A stretch of DNA of 64,000 bases from contig CP148265.1 of the NCBI GenBank assembly GCA_045345765.1, forward strand, positions 186,001 through 250,000, given 5' to 3'. The DNA is from JAOARY01 sp045345765. GTDB lineage: Bacteria; Bacillota; Clostridia; Peptostreptococcales; Peptostreptococcaceae. The notes beneath the pieces are model-generated. The model was not told the DNA's origin and made no database searches. It worked only from the letters and a program-made list of their open reading frames with translations. Shown here in pieces: positions 43,858-52,853 of this stretch (positions are counted from its first letter, which is position 1; every line of letters starts with the position of its first letter). The position numbers and the translations under genes are program-made.

Positions 43858-44799
43858 TTATTTACTTTCTTCTTCTTTTGAGCTTGCTATATCAGCTTTC
43901 ATCTTAGCAACATCTTCTTCTTCATTTACTAAAGCTTCTTTAGCATGAGAAACAAATATTTTTTGAATCATTTCATTTTCACCAAGACCATGTAAATATA
44001 TTTCAACTTCAAAACCTTCTTTTTCTAACATAGACTTCCAAGAATCCTCTTCATCTGAAGCCATATCATTTTTCGCATGATCTCCTGCAACTAACATAAA
44101 TGGCATTAATGTTACTTTCTTTTTACCATCTTCTTTTAATTTTTTTACAATATCATCAAGTTCAGGATAACCTTCAACAGTTCCTAAATAAACATTTTTC
44201 ATTCCCATATCAGAAAATATATAATTCATCATAGCATAAGCTGAATTTCCTGGGTGATGAGTTCCATGACCCATAAGTACAACTGCTTCATCTTCTTTTA
44301 ATTCTTTATTTATTTGACTATTTATAGCTTTTGCTGTTTCCTTATAGTCATTTGGCATTGTAAGTAAAGATGAACCTAATTTTAAAGTTTCAAAATCATC
44401 TTTAAACGCAGATATTTCTTCTTCTAAATATTCTGCTTCCAAACCATTTATTATATGTGTAGGCTGAACAACAACATGCTTAAATCCATCTTCTTTTAAC
44501 TTAGTTAAAGCCTCACTAGGATTTAATACAACTATATTATCTCTGTTTTTTAATATCTTCATTATCATTCTTGAAGTATAAGCCTTTCTAACTTCAAACC
44601 CTTCAAATTCATTCTTTAAAATATCCATCATTGCATCAATTGTTACCTTTGTAGTATCCTTATGTGTAGTTCCAAAACTAACAAGTAAAACTGCTTTTTT
44701 TCCTTCTAAAACCATTGGTTTTACTTCCTCCTTTTCATTTGCAAAAGAAACGCTTGTAAACAGCATTAAAAATGCGATAAGTAAAGATAATTTCTTCAT
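43858..44799 (-). CDS. cbiK: Secreted sirohydrochlorin cobaltochelatase-like protein CbiK
   Basis: This 313-residue class II chelatase normally inserts Co(II) into sirohydrochlorin. Catalytic-site residues are in place: MGHGTHHPGN (His), GTVEGYPEL (Glu) and AGDHAKND (His). Unusually it has a signal peptide (MKKLSLLIAFLMLFTSVSFA, cleavage before NEKEE), so the enzyme should act outside the membrane, as in the periplasmic CbiK of Desulfovibrio. It sits between the importer ATPase and the binding lipoprotein in a B12-riboswitch operon. A loading or scavenging role for tetrapyrroles is inference. The C-terminus is an acidic Lys/Glu tail. Confidence 0.88.
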   Translation of the reverse strand: MKKLSLLIAFLMLFTSVSFANEKEEVKPMVLEGKKAVLLVSFGTTHKDTTKVTIDAMMDILKNEFEGFEVRKAYTSRMIMKILKNRDNIVVLNPSEALTKLKEDGFKHVVVQPTHIINGLEAEYLEEEISAFKDDFETLKLGSSLLTMPNDYKETAKAINSQINKELKEDEAVVLMGHGTHHPGNSAYAMMNYIFSDMGMKNVYLGTVEGYPELDDIVKKLKEDGKKKVTLMPFMLVAGDHAKNDMASDEEDSWKSMLEKEGFEVEIYLHGLGENEMIQKIFVSHAKEALVNEEEDVAKMKADIASSKEEESK

Positions 44800-44851
44800 T
44801 AAAATCCTCTCCTTTTATGTATTTAATTTATATAAAAATATAAAATTTTTA

Positions 44852-45604
44852 TCAATTTAGAAAAAAGCCTTTATCTTCATAAAAATTTAAATTAGTATTA
44901 AAAACATAATTTATATTTTCTTCATTCATAATATTTTTAGTATCTCCAAATTTATAAATTTGCCCATCTTTCATTAATAAAATTTCATCACTATATTTAT
45001 AAGCAAAATTAATATCATGCATAATAGAAATGACACTAAGATCTTCTTCTTTTATAAGTTTTTTAAGTAATTTAAAACATTTTATCTTATACGATATATC
45101 CATGGCAGAAAAAGATTCATCTAAAAATAAAATCTTAGTTCTTTGAACCAAACTTCTTGCAAATAAAACCCTTTGATATTCTCCACCACTAAGATTAGTT
45201 ATCAATCTATCGCAAAATTCATAACAATCAGTCATTTGCATATATTTTTTACAAATCTCAAAATCCTCTTTTGAATAAGATTCAAATAATGTTTTATGTG
45301 GAGTTCTTCCCATAAGCACAAGTTCTAAAGCAGTATACGGAAATTTTATATTATTCTTTTGCCCTATATATGATGTTATCTTTGAAAATTCTTTGACTGT
45401 ATATTTTTTTATATTTTTTTTAAAATAAAATATATCGCCTTTATAATCCTTAATATTATTTGTTAATATCTTTATCAAAGTTGATTTTCCTGAACCATTT
45501 GGTCCAATTATAGATATGAATTTCTTATGATTTATATCTATATTCAAATTATTTATAAATTCATTTCCATCATAAGAAAACGAAATATCATTAAGTCTTA
45601 ACAT
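44852..45604 (-). CDS. btuD: Corrinoid-type ABC importer ATPase
   Basis: This 250-residue ATPase of the FecE/BtuD type shows Walker A GPNGSGKST (33-41), ELVLMGRTPHK (class-specific), signature LSGGEYQR and Walker B LFLDESFSAMD (Ser in place of the usual Pro). It is 11 bp after the permease gene. It energises import of the same ligand as the permease and lipoprotein in this operon, probably a corrinoid. Confidence 0.9.
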   Translation of the reverse strand: MLRLNDISFSYDGNEFINNLNIDINHKKFISIIGPNGSGKSTLIKILTNNIKDYKGDIFYFKKNIKKYTVKEFSKITSYIGQKNNIKFPYTALELVLMGRTPHKTLFESYSKEDFEICKKYMQMTDCYEFCDRLITNLSGGEYQRVLFARSLVQRTKILFLDESFSAMDISYKIKCFKLLKKLIKEEDLSVISIMHDINFAYKYSDEILLMKDGQIYKFGDTKNIMNEENINYVFNTNLNFYEDKGFFLN

Positions 45605-45615
45605 AATACCACCAA

Positions 45616-46659
45616 TTACTTTCTCATAAAAATATAGATAAAAAATGGACCTCCAAGTAGAGTTGTTATAACTCCAACAGGTATTTCACTAGCAAACAAC
45701 ACTCTTGTAAATGTATCTGCACATAAAAGTAATATACCACCCATTATTGCACTAAGCGGAATTACATATTTATTATTAGAAGTAATGCTAAATCTAATCA
45801 TATGAGGTACAACAAGACCAATAAAACCAATTATTCCACTTACTGAAACACATGCTGCTGTTATTACAGATCCAATTATCAAAAACTTTTTTCTTGTATT
45901 TTTAGGACAAACTCCTAAAGACAAACTATCTTCCTCACCTAACGAAATTATATTTAATTCATTAGAAAAAAACATAGTAATTATTATTCCAATCGATACT
46001 ACTGGTACACATAAATACACATAAGACCATGACTTAGCACTAAAACTCCCCATAAGCCAATAAACTATAACCGAAACCTCTTCTCCTGCTATATTCTTTA
46101 TAAAGCTAATTGCAGAAGATAATATAGAACTTACAATTATTCCTGCAATAACTAAATTAGAAGAAGAAAAATCTCCTTTTTTATTAGCTATGGCACATAC
46201 TATTACCAGGGTAATAAGTCCAAATACTATAGATAAAAACATTATATGTATATTAATTTCAAACACCATATTAATAAATAATGACAATACTGCACCAAAT
46301 GCACATCCAGTAGAAACTCCTATTGTATATGAGTCTGCCAATGGATTTGATAATATGGACTGAAATATAACTCCACTTACACAAAGCCCCATTCCTACAA
46401 ATATACTTATTATTATTCTAGGAAATCTTATATTAAACATTATTACTTCTTTTGATAATAAACTATCATCAAGTCTTTCTATTAAGTTTAATTTATATAA
46501 AATTATAGTCCTAATATCCACTAAGCTAATCTTAACTTTACCCATTGAAGCAAATAAAAAAAATAATATTATTAATAGCAGAGTAAAAAACATCAAAAAT
46601 AATTTAATTTTTCTTTCTTTTAATATATGATTTAAAAATAAATCTTTTTTATAATTCAT
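45616..46659 (-). CDS. btuC: Corrinoid-type ABC importer permease (FecCD/BtuC family)
   Basis: This 347-residue permease has about ten membrane helices and the FecCD signatures (RFPRIIISIFVGMGLCVSG, SNPLADSYTIGVSTGCAFGA, GFIGLVVPHMIRF). It is the first gene after the cobalamin riboswitch and terminator, with AAGAGG before ATG. Its ligand is most likely cobalamin or a precursor. Confidence 0.9.
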   Translation of the reverse strand: MNYKKDLFLNHILKERKIKLFLMFFTLLLIILFFLFASMGKVKISLVDIRTIILYKLNLIERLDDSLLSKEVIMFNIRFPRIIISIFVGMGLCVSGVIFQSILSNPLADSYTIGVSTGCAFGAVLSLFINMVFEINIHIMFLSIVFGLITLVIVCAIANKKGDFSSSNLVIAGIIVSSILSSAISFIKNIAGEEVSVIVYWLMGSFSAKSWSYVYLCVPVVSIGIIITMFFSNELNIISLGEEDSLSLGVCPKNTRKKFLIIGSVITAACVSVSGIIGFIGLVVPHMIRFSITSNNKYVIPLSAIMGGILLLCADTFTRVLFASEIPVGVITTLLGGPFFIYIFMRK

Positions 46660-46729
46660 AAAAACCTCTTATAATTTTATTAGTGAAAAAACGAGAAAAC
46701 GCTTTATAAAGGAGAGTATTTATTACAAT

Positions 46730-46752
46730 AAAAAAGGACTCTAAAGAGTCCT
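46730..46752 (-). terminator. Riboswitch expression-platform terminator
   Basis: AGGACTCTTTAGAGTCCT (minus strand) is a perfect hairpin followed by six T, placed about 100 nt after the cobalamin aptamer and 70 nt before btuC. With ligand bound, transcription should stop here. Confidence 0.88.
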
Positions 46753-46849
46753 TTTATCGCTTAATTAAATAAATATCTAAAGAATATACTTTAAATTAAT
46801 ATAAAAAAGCTTTAAAATCTCCCTCCGAAATTTATAGCATATTTAAATA

Positions 46850-46990
46850 GGCAGGTATCCTGACTTGATTTCTTCCTACTAATCCAAACCTTCCCGTTTA
46901 AAACAGTGGCAATAGGATTTTCGTCAATCTTACAGTAGCGGGGGCTGTTTGGGATTCTCACCCAATTCCCTTTATCTTCTAAAAGACCTA
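46850..46990 (-). ncRNA. Cobalamin riboswitch
   Basis: The minus strand shows the B12 aptamer: a TAGGT strand, GGGAATTGGGTGAGAATCCCAA, AGCCCCCGCTACTGT, then ATTGCCACTG and finally AAGTCAGGATACCTGCC, the canonical B12-box end. A promoter 30 bp upstream and a terminator downstream make a complete OFF switch for the btuC-btuD-cbiK-btuF group. Confidence 0.95.
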
Positions 46991-47018
46991 TATAAAATAA
47001 TATTCACTTACTAAAGTT

Positions 47019-47047
47019 ATTGTAGCAAATTAAAATCATTTTAGCAA
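47019..47047 (-). promoter_or_regulatory. Promoter of the cobalamin riboswitch transcript
   Basis: The minus strand has TTGCTA (47042-47047), a 17-bp spacer and TACAAT (47019-47024), about 30 bp before the aptamer. Confidence 0.7.
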
Positions 47048-47062
47048 AAGTTTTTTCTATTT

Positions 47063-49324
47063 TTATAAAAATAAAGCTCTATCTCCCTTATAAGACTCTG
47101 CATTTATTATTATATCTTGCAATGATGGTATATTTAATAATTTATCTATTATAGTTTTATCTATATTGTCATTATATATTTCTATATAAGATATTGTATC
47201 TAATTCATTTAGTTTGTCATAATTAGTTATTTTATCATTCTTTATTCTAAGCATTTGAGGAGATTTTATATTTTCTAAAAATGACAAATCACTTAATTTT
47301 ATATTTTTTATATGAATTAATTCAACAGCTGGTTTTGAATTTATTTTATTGTTTATAGATTCAAGTTCTTTACAATTAACTATTTTTAATTCATCAACAC
47401 CGTAAATATTCATATTCAATTCTTTTAAATTCTTCATATTTAATATATCTAAACTATTCAAACTCATATATCTATTATCTAAATTTAATCTTTCCAAATC
47501 CATATTATCTAAAGTTAAAGAATAAAGGTCATTAAAATTATTAATTACATCTAAATTCTTTACATTAGTATTTTCTATAGTTAAATAATCACATTCAAAT
47601 TTAGAATCCAAATCTGAAAAATCAATATCTTTCATATTAGAAAAATCTAAAGCAATCTCAGAATTATATGAGTTTAAGAAAGATAAATTTTCTAAATTAA
47701 CATTATCAAAATGATAACCAACACTATCATTCAAAAAACTTTCATCATCTGATAATTTCTTTTCTATATTTTCAACTTTTATATTTTTTAAATCATTCAA
47801 ATCATTAAAGTGTAAACTATGAGAATAATCATTTAATACTATAGTATTTAAATCCATCAAATTTGTAAATATTATATATTCCAAATTAACCATTTTTGAT
47901 AAATCAATATTTTTATTAGACTTGATATTTTCTAATTCTAAACTAGTTAAGCTTTCATTTATATATAAATTATCATTTAATACTGAGATATCTGTATTAT
48001 TTAAGTTTCTTATCTTTAATGAATCCAAAATCTCTAAACTCTTTAGAAACTCCAAATCTTTTAAATTATTTAGATTTGATATTTCTATATCTGAAAGATT
48101 TATTCCATTTTTTAATCCGTCTAAAGATGATATATTATTTAAATTAAAAAGTGTTATTCCATCTATGTTTTCATTTACTTTTAAACTATTTATAGATAAA
48201 TCATCCAAATCAAGTTGATACAAATTAGTATTATCTACAAAAGATAATTCATCTAAAGTATGTATATTTTTTATATCTACATATTTTAAAGCTTTACAAT
48301 TTTTTAGACTATCTAAATTTTCAAATTGACAATCTTCTAAATAAATAGTATCCAAAGCTGTATTACTTAAATTTGGTAAGTTCTTTATTTTCATATTAGT
48401 AAGTGCTAATCCATTTAAATTATTCATATTTTCTAAAAAATCTACATTCTCTATATCTACATTCTCAAAACTTAAAATTTCAAGATTTTTTAAATCTTTT
48501 AAATTTTTTAGATTTTCTATTTTACAATCTTTTAAATATAACTTTTTTAGATTTTTTAACTCAAAATCTTTTATAATAACATTCTCTAATTTAAGTTCCT
48601 GCAAATTATTTAATTCATATATCAAATTTACATCTTCTATTTGTACATTCTTTAAATTTAATTTTTTTAGATTTTTAGAATTTTTTAAAAAACTTAAATC
48701 TTTAATTTTCATATTGCTATCTGTTAACATAAAACATTCTAAATTCATATTAGAAAATACATCTAAATCATTTATATTTGTATTAAATTCATATAATCTA
48801 ACTGATTTAATCGTCTTACAATTTTTTAGAAAATCAAAATTTTTAAAATTCATAGCATTAAAAGTTACTTCTTTAAGATTCTTAAACTCAGTTAAATCTG
48901 GCATTATAAAATCTTCATAGCTACTCATCAAATGAATTTCTTCTATATTTTTAAAATGTCTTATTACCTTAAAATCTATTGGTGAATCAAAACTTGGATT
49001 TTCTTTTACATATTCTTTTGTTTCAAGCTCTTCAATAGAACCATCCTCTATAAAATCATTCTTTGATTTTAAAAGACTCGATAAGAACCCATAGTTATAC
49101 ATTCTAAACTTCTTAACATCCAAAATAGTCGGTACTTCCTCAGATTCTTCAACATCTCCTCTTAGTTCATCTAAATAAATATCACCAAAACCTATACTTT
49201 TTTGCATAGACGTTGGTAATTGTTCTAATTCTTTTTCCATTTCTTCCATCTCGTTAGCATATGTACTAAAAGGTATAAAAATTAATAAAGATAAAATAAT
49301 AAATAATGCTTTTTGTAATTTCAA
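47063..49324 (-). CDS. Secreted leucine-rich-repeat protein
   Basis: This 753-residue protein is secreted: residues 1-23 form a signal peptide (cleavage near TYA-NEM). A charged region follows, then from about 110 to 740 a continuous array of some two dozen repeats of 21-26 residues with pattern LxxLxLxxxxIxDLxFL. There is no LPXTG motif or C-terminal membrane segment, so it is released or held non-covalently. Asn, Asp and Leu dominate. Start is TTG behind GAAGGAAG. Resembles internalin-type LRR proteins of host-associated bacteria; the function is unknown. It lies downstream of two small paralogous genes. Confidence 0.82.
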   Translation of the reverse strand: MKLQKALFIILSLLIFIPFSTYANEMEEMEKELEQLPTSMQKSIGFGDIYLDELRGDVEESEEVPTILDVKKFRMYNYGFLSSLLKSKNDFIEDGSIEELETKEYVKENPSFDSPIDFKVIRHFKNIEEIHLMSSYEDFIMPDLTEFKNLKEVTFNAMNFKNFDFLKNCKTIKSVRLYEFNTNINDLDVFSNMNLECFMLTDSNMKIKDLSFLKNSKNLKKLNLKNVQIEDVNLIYELNNLQELKLENVIIKDFELKNLKKLYLKDCKIENLKNLKDLKNLEILSFENVDIENVDFLENMNNLNGLALTNMKIKNLPNLSNTALDTIYLEDCQFENLDSLKNCKALKYVDIKNIHTLDELSFVDNTNLYQLDLDDLSINSLKVNENIDGITLFNLNNISSLDGLKNGINLSDIEISNLNNLKDLEFLKSLEILDSLKIRNLNNTDISVLNDNLYINESLTSLELENIKSNKNIDLSKMVNLEYIIFTNLMDLNTIVLNDYSHSLHFNDLNDLKNIKVENIEKKLSDDESFLNDSVGYHFDNVNLENLSFLNSYNSEIALDFSNMKDIDFSDLDSKFECDYLTIENTNVKNLDVINNFNDLYSLTLDNMDLERLNLDNRYMSLNSLDILNMKNLKELNMNIYGVDELKIVNCKELESINNKINSKPAVELIHIKNIKLSDLSFLENIKSPQMLRIKNDKITNYDKLNELDTISYIEIYNDNIDKTIIDKLLNIPSLQDIIINAESYKGDRALFL

Positions 49325-49434
49325 AAAATCACTTCCTTCGTATTTAATTGTTTTTTATTCTAAAAATATCAAAAACCTTTTAATATAATATCAAATTATT
49401 CTTTTTTTGGCTATAATATTTTTTATTAATTTTA

Positions 49435-49947
49435 TTAGAATTCAATGGAATTAATATATCCTTTTTTATCAATACCAACTACAACATCATAGTGAGGTGA
49501 TGAAAAGTAATATACTTTTTCATTTGGCATTTCATCAACTATTTTATCTTCTTCTTTTGACTCTGTAAAAATCAAACAAAATAAATTTTCAGGAAAACAT
49601 CTATATGTACTTCTATATGTATCTCCTTTATCCATTTCATAATGCTTATTCATATATGCCATCAAATCTTCCCTTTCTATCTGTGGAATTCTTTTGATAC
49701 CAAATTCTTTAGAACCATCTATTTCTATATTCTTAACTTCTCCAAATTGATCAAATAATATAGAAACATCTCCATTTATTGATTTGAAATTCAATCTTTT
49801 ATTTACTAATTCTTCATCTATAATTACATCATATTCTGATGGTTTATATGTTATCATAAAACAATTCTTATAACTCAAATCATTATTAGAATTTCTGCTT
49901 ATCAAATCAATATTCTCAAATATTTCATCAACACTTATATAAGACAT
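49435..49947 (-). CDS. Uncharacterised protein, downstream paralog of a tandem pair
   Basis: This 170-residue soluble protein is unrecognised. It has no signal peptide. It aligns end to end with the gene at 50201-50704, with about half of positions identical by eye (MSYI.VDEI, KRLNFKS.NGDVSILFD.FG, HY.M, CFPE, LIFTESK). Each protein contains two copies of a short motif: DVSILFDQFGEVKNIEI and DVVVGIDKKGYINSIEF. The reading frame is open to 49980, but AAAAGGAGTGG before the ATG at 49947 is decisive. It is followed by the LRR gene and preceded by a 57-residue ORF whose stop overlaps its ribosome-binding site. Confidence 0.75.
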   Translation of the reverse strand: MSYISVDEIFENIDLISRNSNNDLSYKNCFMITYKPSEYDVIIDEELVNKRLNFKSINGDVSILFDQFGEVKNIEIDGSKEFGIKRIPQIEREDLMAYMNKHYEMDKGDTYRSTYRCFPENLFCLIFTESKEEDKIVDEMPNEKVYYFSSPHYDVVVGIDKKGYINSIEF

Positions 49948-49960
49948 ATTTCCACTCCTT

Positions 49961-50134
49961 TTAAGATAAAATATTGCCATTAACTTTTTTTCCTTCTATA
50001 TAGATTTCTTTTATATAACCCTTTAACAATCTTTTATAGTTTTTTAAATTTAATTTTTTTATATTTTTTAAATCAAAATTTCTTATAATTTTATTTTCTA
50101 AATTAAGTATCTCTTTTTTCCCTAATTCCGACAT
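49961..50134 (-). CDS. Small ORF between tandem paralogs
   Basis: This 57-residue ORF starts with ATG behind AGAAAGGA and ends in TAA that adjoins the AAGGAG of the next gene. The product is basic and Leu/Ile/Lys/Asn-rich; its segment DLKNIKKLNLKNYKRL resembles one leucine-rich repeat unit of the neighbouring LRR protein. It could be a small partner protein or a gene remnant. No function proposed. Confidence 0.5.
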   Translation of the reverse strand: MSELGKKEILNLENKIIRNFDLKNIKKLNLKNYKRLLKGYIKEIYIEGKKVNGNILS

Positions 50135-50200
50135 TTTTTATATCCTTTCTTCTAAAAATAACTATTCTAAACTTAATAATATTAAGTTTATTAATTTTAA

Positions 50201-50704
50201 TTAAATTAGTATACTTTCAATATAACCTTTAGAATCAAAGCTAATTTCTACATCACCTTCTGGAGATTTAAATGTATATAATTTTCCCTTAAAATTTCTA
50301 TTTACCATTTTATTTCCTTTTGATTCTGTAAAAATTAACTCCAAATAACTTTCAGGAAAACATAAATGTGTACTTTTATAATCACTCTTTTCATTTTTCA
50401 TTACATAATGATTCTTCATGTATATCATCAAATCTACTCTATTTATATGTGGAATTTTTGTAATTCCTGTTTTTTCACAACCATCTATTTCTATATATTT
50501 AACTAAACCAAATTTATCAAATAAAATAGAAACATCACCATTCATAGATTTAAAATTTAACCTCTTATTAATCCTTTTTTCTGACCATATTTTATTTATT
50601 CTTAAATTCTCGTATACCACCCTAAAACTATTTTTACAACTCAAATCATTTTTACTTATAATATTTATATTTTTAACAATTTCATCAACACGTATATAAG
50701 ACAT
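50201..50704 (-). CDS. Uncharacterised protein, upstream paralog of a tandem pair
   Basis: This 167-residue soluble protein is the first gene of the cluster and closely related to the gene at 49435-49947. It shares the KRLNFKSMNGDVSILFDKFG core and the terminal GDVEISFDSKGYIESI motif. The second motif resembles the D-x-x-G-x-I-x-x-I-E-I strand-turn-strand seen in DUF2283-like small proteins, but I do not assign it. GGGGTG precedes the ATG. Tandem duplication with clear divergence suggests selection for variation, as in partner or immunity genes; that is inference only. Confidence 0.75.
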   Translation of the reverse strand: MSYIRVDEIVKNINIISKNDLSCKNSFRVVYENLRINKIWSEKRINKRLNFKSMNGDVSILFDKFGLVKYIEIDGCEKTGITKIPHINRVDLMIYMKNHYVMKNEKSDYKSTHLCFPESYLELIFTESKGNKMVNRNFKGKLYTFKSPEGDVEISFDSKGYIESILI

Positions 50705-50794
50705 ATTTTCACCCCTTTTAATAATACCATATGTTTACCATTTTTGATTTTATATATAAAAAATGTTTGTATATATTCAATAATTTTATCTATA

Positions 50795-50840
50795 AATAAA
50801 ATAAAGGTAGTATGAAAATGAATTATTTTCATACTACCTT
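50795..50840 (-). terminator. Terminator after the sda operon
   Basis: AAGGTAGTATGAAAAT and ATTTTCATACTACCTT (minus strand) form a perfect 16-bp stem, followed by TTATTTTATTT. It lies 25 bp past the permease stop. Confidence 0.9.
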
Positions 50841-50864
50841 CAAAAATTATATTATATTAAATTC

Positions 50865-51902
50865 TTATGCAGCTTTTTTTGAATCACTTAATGCTTTTAA
50901 TTCATCAACAGTCTTTATCTTGAAGTTCTTAAATACTATTGATCCTACAAAACCAGCTGTAGCTCCTGCTAAAGCACAAAGTATAGCAGCTATTGTAGTT
51001 GTCTTAAAATCATTAAATCCGTACATAACCATAAGTCCAGCTATAGGTGTAGCAGTTCCTGGAGCATTATTAGTAAGATTAAATAATGCAACTATAATAC
51101 CAGCAAGTCCTCCTCCAACAAAGTTAGTACAGTAAACTGGAATTGGATTAGCTGAAATAACATCAGCCTGAGTTAATGGCTCTATTGCAACTGATATTGT
51201 TGTACTTCTATCTCCAAACTTCATTCTATCAAAGAATACAAAGTTCATAAATGAAGAACCCATTACAGAAAGTGCTCCTATTGCCATTGGTAAACCAGTA
51301 AGTCCAAGCATTGCAGTTAATGCCATTGAACTAAGTGGTGCCGTAGCAACAACAGTTATAACTCCACCTAATATGAATCCCATAAGTATTGGACTCTTAT
51401 CAGCAGCTATAGTTATAATTCCACCAATATTAAGTAATGTTGCATCAACAACTGGAGAAGCTAAATTACCTATAAGTCTTGCAAGTGGTGCTGCAAACAT
51501 TATACAAACAATAAGATCTAAACCATCTGGAACATGCTTTTCAATCTTAGGTATTATAAACGAAAGTACATAACCAGCTATAAATCCTGGTAATATTCCT
51601 AAACCTGCACATGCACAACCTATTAATACAGCGTATACAGGAGTTACTCCTAATGCTAATGGAACTAAAGTAGCCGCAGCAGCTCCACCCATTCCACCTG
51701 AAGCTAAACCAACTTCTTTTAATAGAGGAATATTTAATATATCTCCACCAACATAACTTTGGAACGCTTCAACTAAGAAACTTGCAACAGCAGCATCTGC
51801 TAATGCTCCCATAGCCTTCATTCCTTTTGGAGCTTTTAAACTAAATACAGTAAAACAAGATAAACATAATAATAACAGTAAAACACCTTTTATTAAAACC
51901 AT
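50865..51902 (-). CDS. EIIC-type membrane permease (PTS_EIIC_2 family), putative serine transporter
   Basis: This 345-residue integral membrane protein matches the PTS_EIIC_2 (PF13303) group by its glycine- and alanine-rich helices (GGMGGAAAATLVPLALGVTP, VMGSSFMNFVFFDRMKFGDRSTTISV, NPIPVYCTNFVGGGLAGII). No EIIA, EIIB or phosphorylatable domain is encoded nearby. It is the third gene after sdaAB and sdaAA, 54 bp away, and ends at a terminator, so it probably moves serine or a related amino acid rather than a sugar; this substrate is inferred from the operon only. Confidence 0.78.
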   Translation of the reverse strand: MVLIKGVLLLLLCLSCFTVFSLKAPKGMKAMGALADAAVASFLVEAFQSYVGGDILNIPLLKEVGLASGGMGGAAAATLVPLALGVTPVYAVLIGCACAGLGILPGFIAGYVLSFIIPKIEKHVPDGLDLIVCIMFAAPLARLIGNLASPVVDATLLNIGGIITIAADKSPILMGFILGGVITVVATAPLSSMALTAMLGLTGLPMAIGALSVMGSSFMNFVFFDRMKFGDRSTTISVAIEPLTQADVISANPIPVYCTNFVGGGLAGIIVALFNLTNNAPGTATPIAGLMVMYGFNDFKTTTIAAILCALAGATAGFVGSIVFKNFKIKTVDELKALSDSKKAA

Positions 51903-51956
51903 TTTTGCCTCCTAAATTTCATTTCAATTTATTTTTTTAAGTTTTTTTAGAAATAA

Positions 51957-52841
51957 TTATAAAGTTTCTTTCTTTCCAAAAACTTTTTCTTCTAATAATT
52001 TTCCAGCCTTAGTTATTGCAACTCCACCTAAAGCAGTTTCTCTAAGTGCACATGGTAAACTTTTTCCAACTTCAAACATAGCTTCAACTGTATCATCAAA
52101 AGGTATGTGACTTTTTACTCCAGCCATAACTAAATCAGCTGTTGTAAGTGCTGAAACTGTACCAGCCATATTTCTCTTTGCACAAGGAATTTCAACAAGT
52201 CCCGCAACTGGATCACATACTAATCCTAATACATTTTTGATAACAATAGCCGCACCATCTAATGCTTGCTCCACACTACCGCCCATCATTTCAACAACTG
52301 CTGCACAAGCCATAGCAGCCGCAGAACCACATTCTGCTTGACATCCACCTTCTGCACCAGAAACAGTTGCATTTGTAGAAATTATATTTCCAATAGTAGA
52401 TGCACTTAAAAGCGCTCTTACCATATCATCTTCGCTTTTATTTAACTTTTCAGCAGCAGAAATTATAACAGCAGGCATAATCCCACAAGAACCAGCTGTT
52501 GGAGCAGCTACAATCTTACCCATAGCTGCATTAACTTCAGATGAAGATAATGCTCTTGCCATAGCTTTATTCATAAAAGAACCAGTTAAACTTTCTTTTT
52601 TAGAATATTCATTTACCTTATACGCATCTCCACCAATTAAAGAACTAACTGATATAACTTCTTCATCTAATCCTTTTTGTGCTGAAGCTTTCATAACTTC
52701 TAAAACTTCTTTCATTCTATTAAATACTTCTTCTTCACTAATTTTTGACTTTTTTGCTTCTGCTTTTAAAGTATATTCCCAAATTGAAATACCTTCGTTT
52801 AAACATATATCTTTTAATTCTTGACCGTTATTTGCAACCAT
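51957..52841 (-). CDS. sdaAA: L-serine dehydratase, iron-sulfur-dependent, alpha subunit
   Basis: This 294-residue subunit converts serine to pyruvate and ammonia with a [4Fe-4S] cluster. Cys residues in TAGSCGIMPA, GGCQAECGSAA and VCDPVAGLVEIPCAKRN are the conserved cluster region. It starts 12 bp after the beta subunit and is followed by the permease. Oxygen-sensitive catalysis suits an anaerobe; product pyruvate can enter pyruvate carboxylase. Confidence 0.94.
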   Translation of the reverse strand: MVANNGQELKDICLNEGISIWEYTLKAEAKKSKISEEEVFNRMKEVLEVMKASAQKGLDEEVISVSSLIGGDAYKVNEYSKKESLTGSFMNKAMARALSSSEVNAAMGKIVAAPTAGSCGIMPAVIISAAEKLNKSEDDMVRALLSASTIGNIISTNATVSGAEGGCQAECGSAAAMACAAVVEMMGGSVEQALDGAAIVIKNVLGLVCDPVAGLVEIPCAKRNMAGTVSALTTADLVMAGVKSHIPFDDTVEAMFEVGKSLPCALRETALGGVAITKAGKLLEEKVFGKKETL

Positions 52842-52853
52842 ATTAACCTCTCC

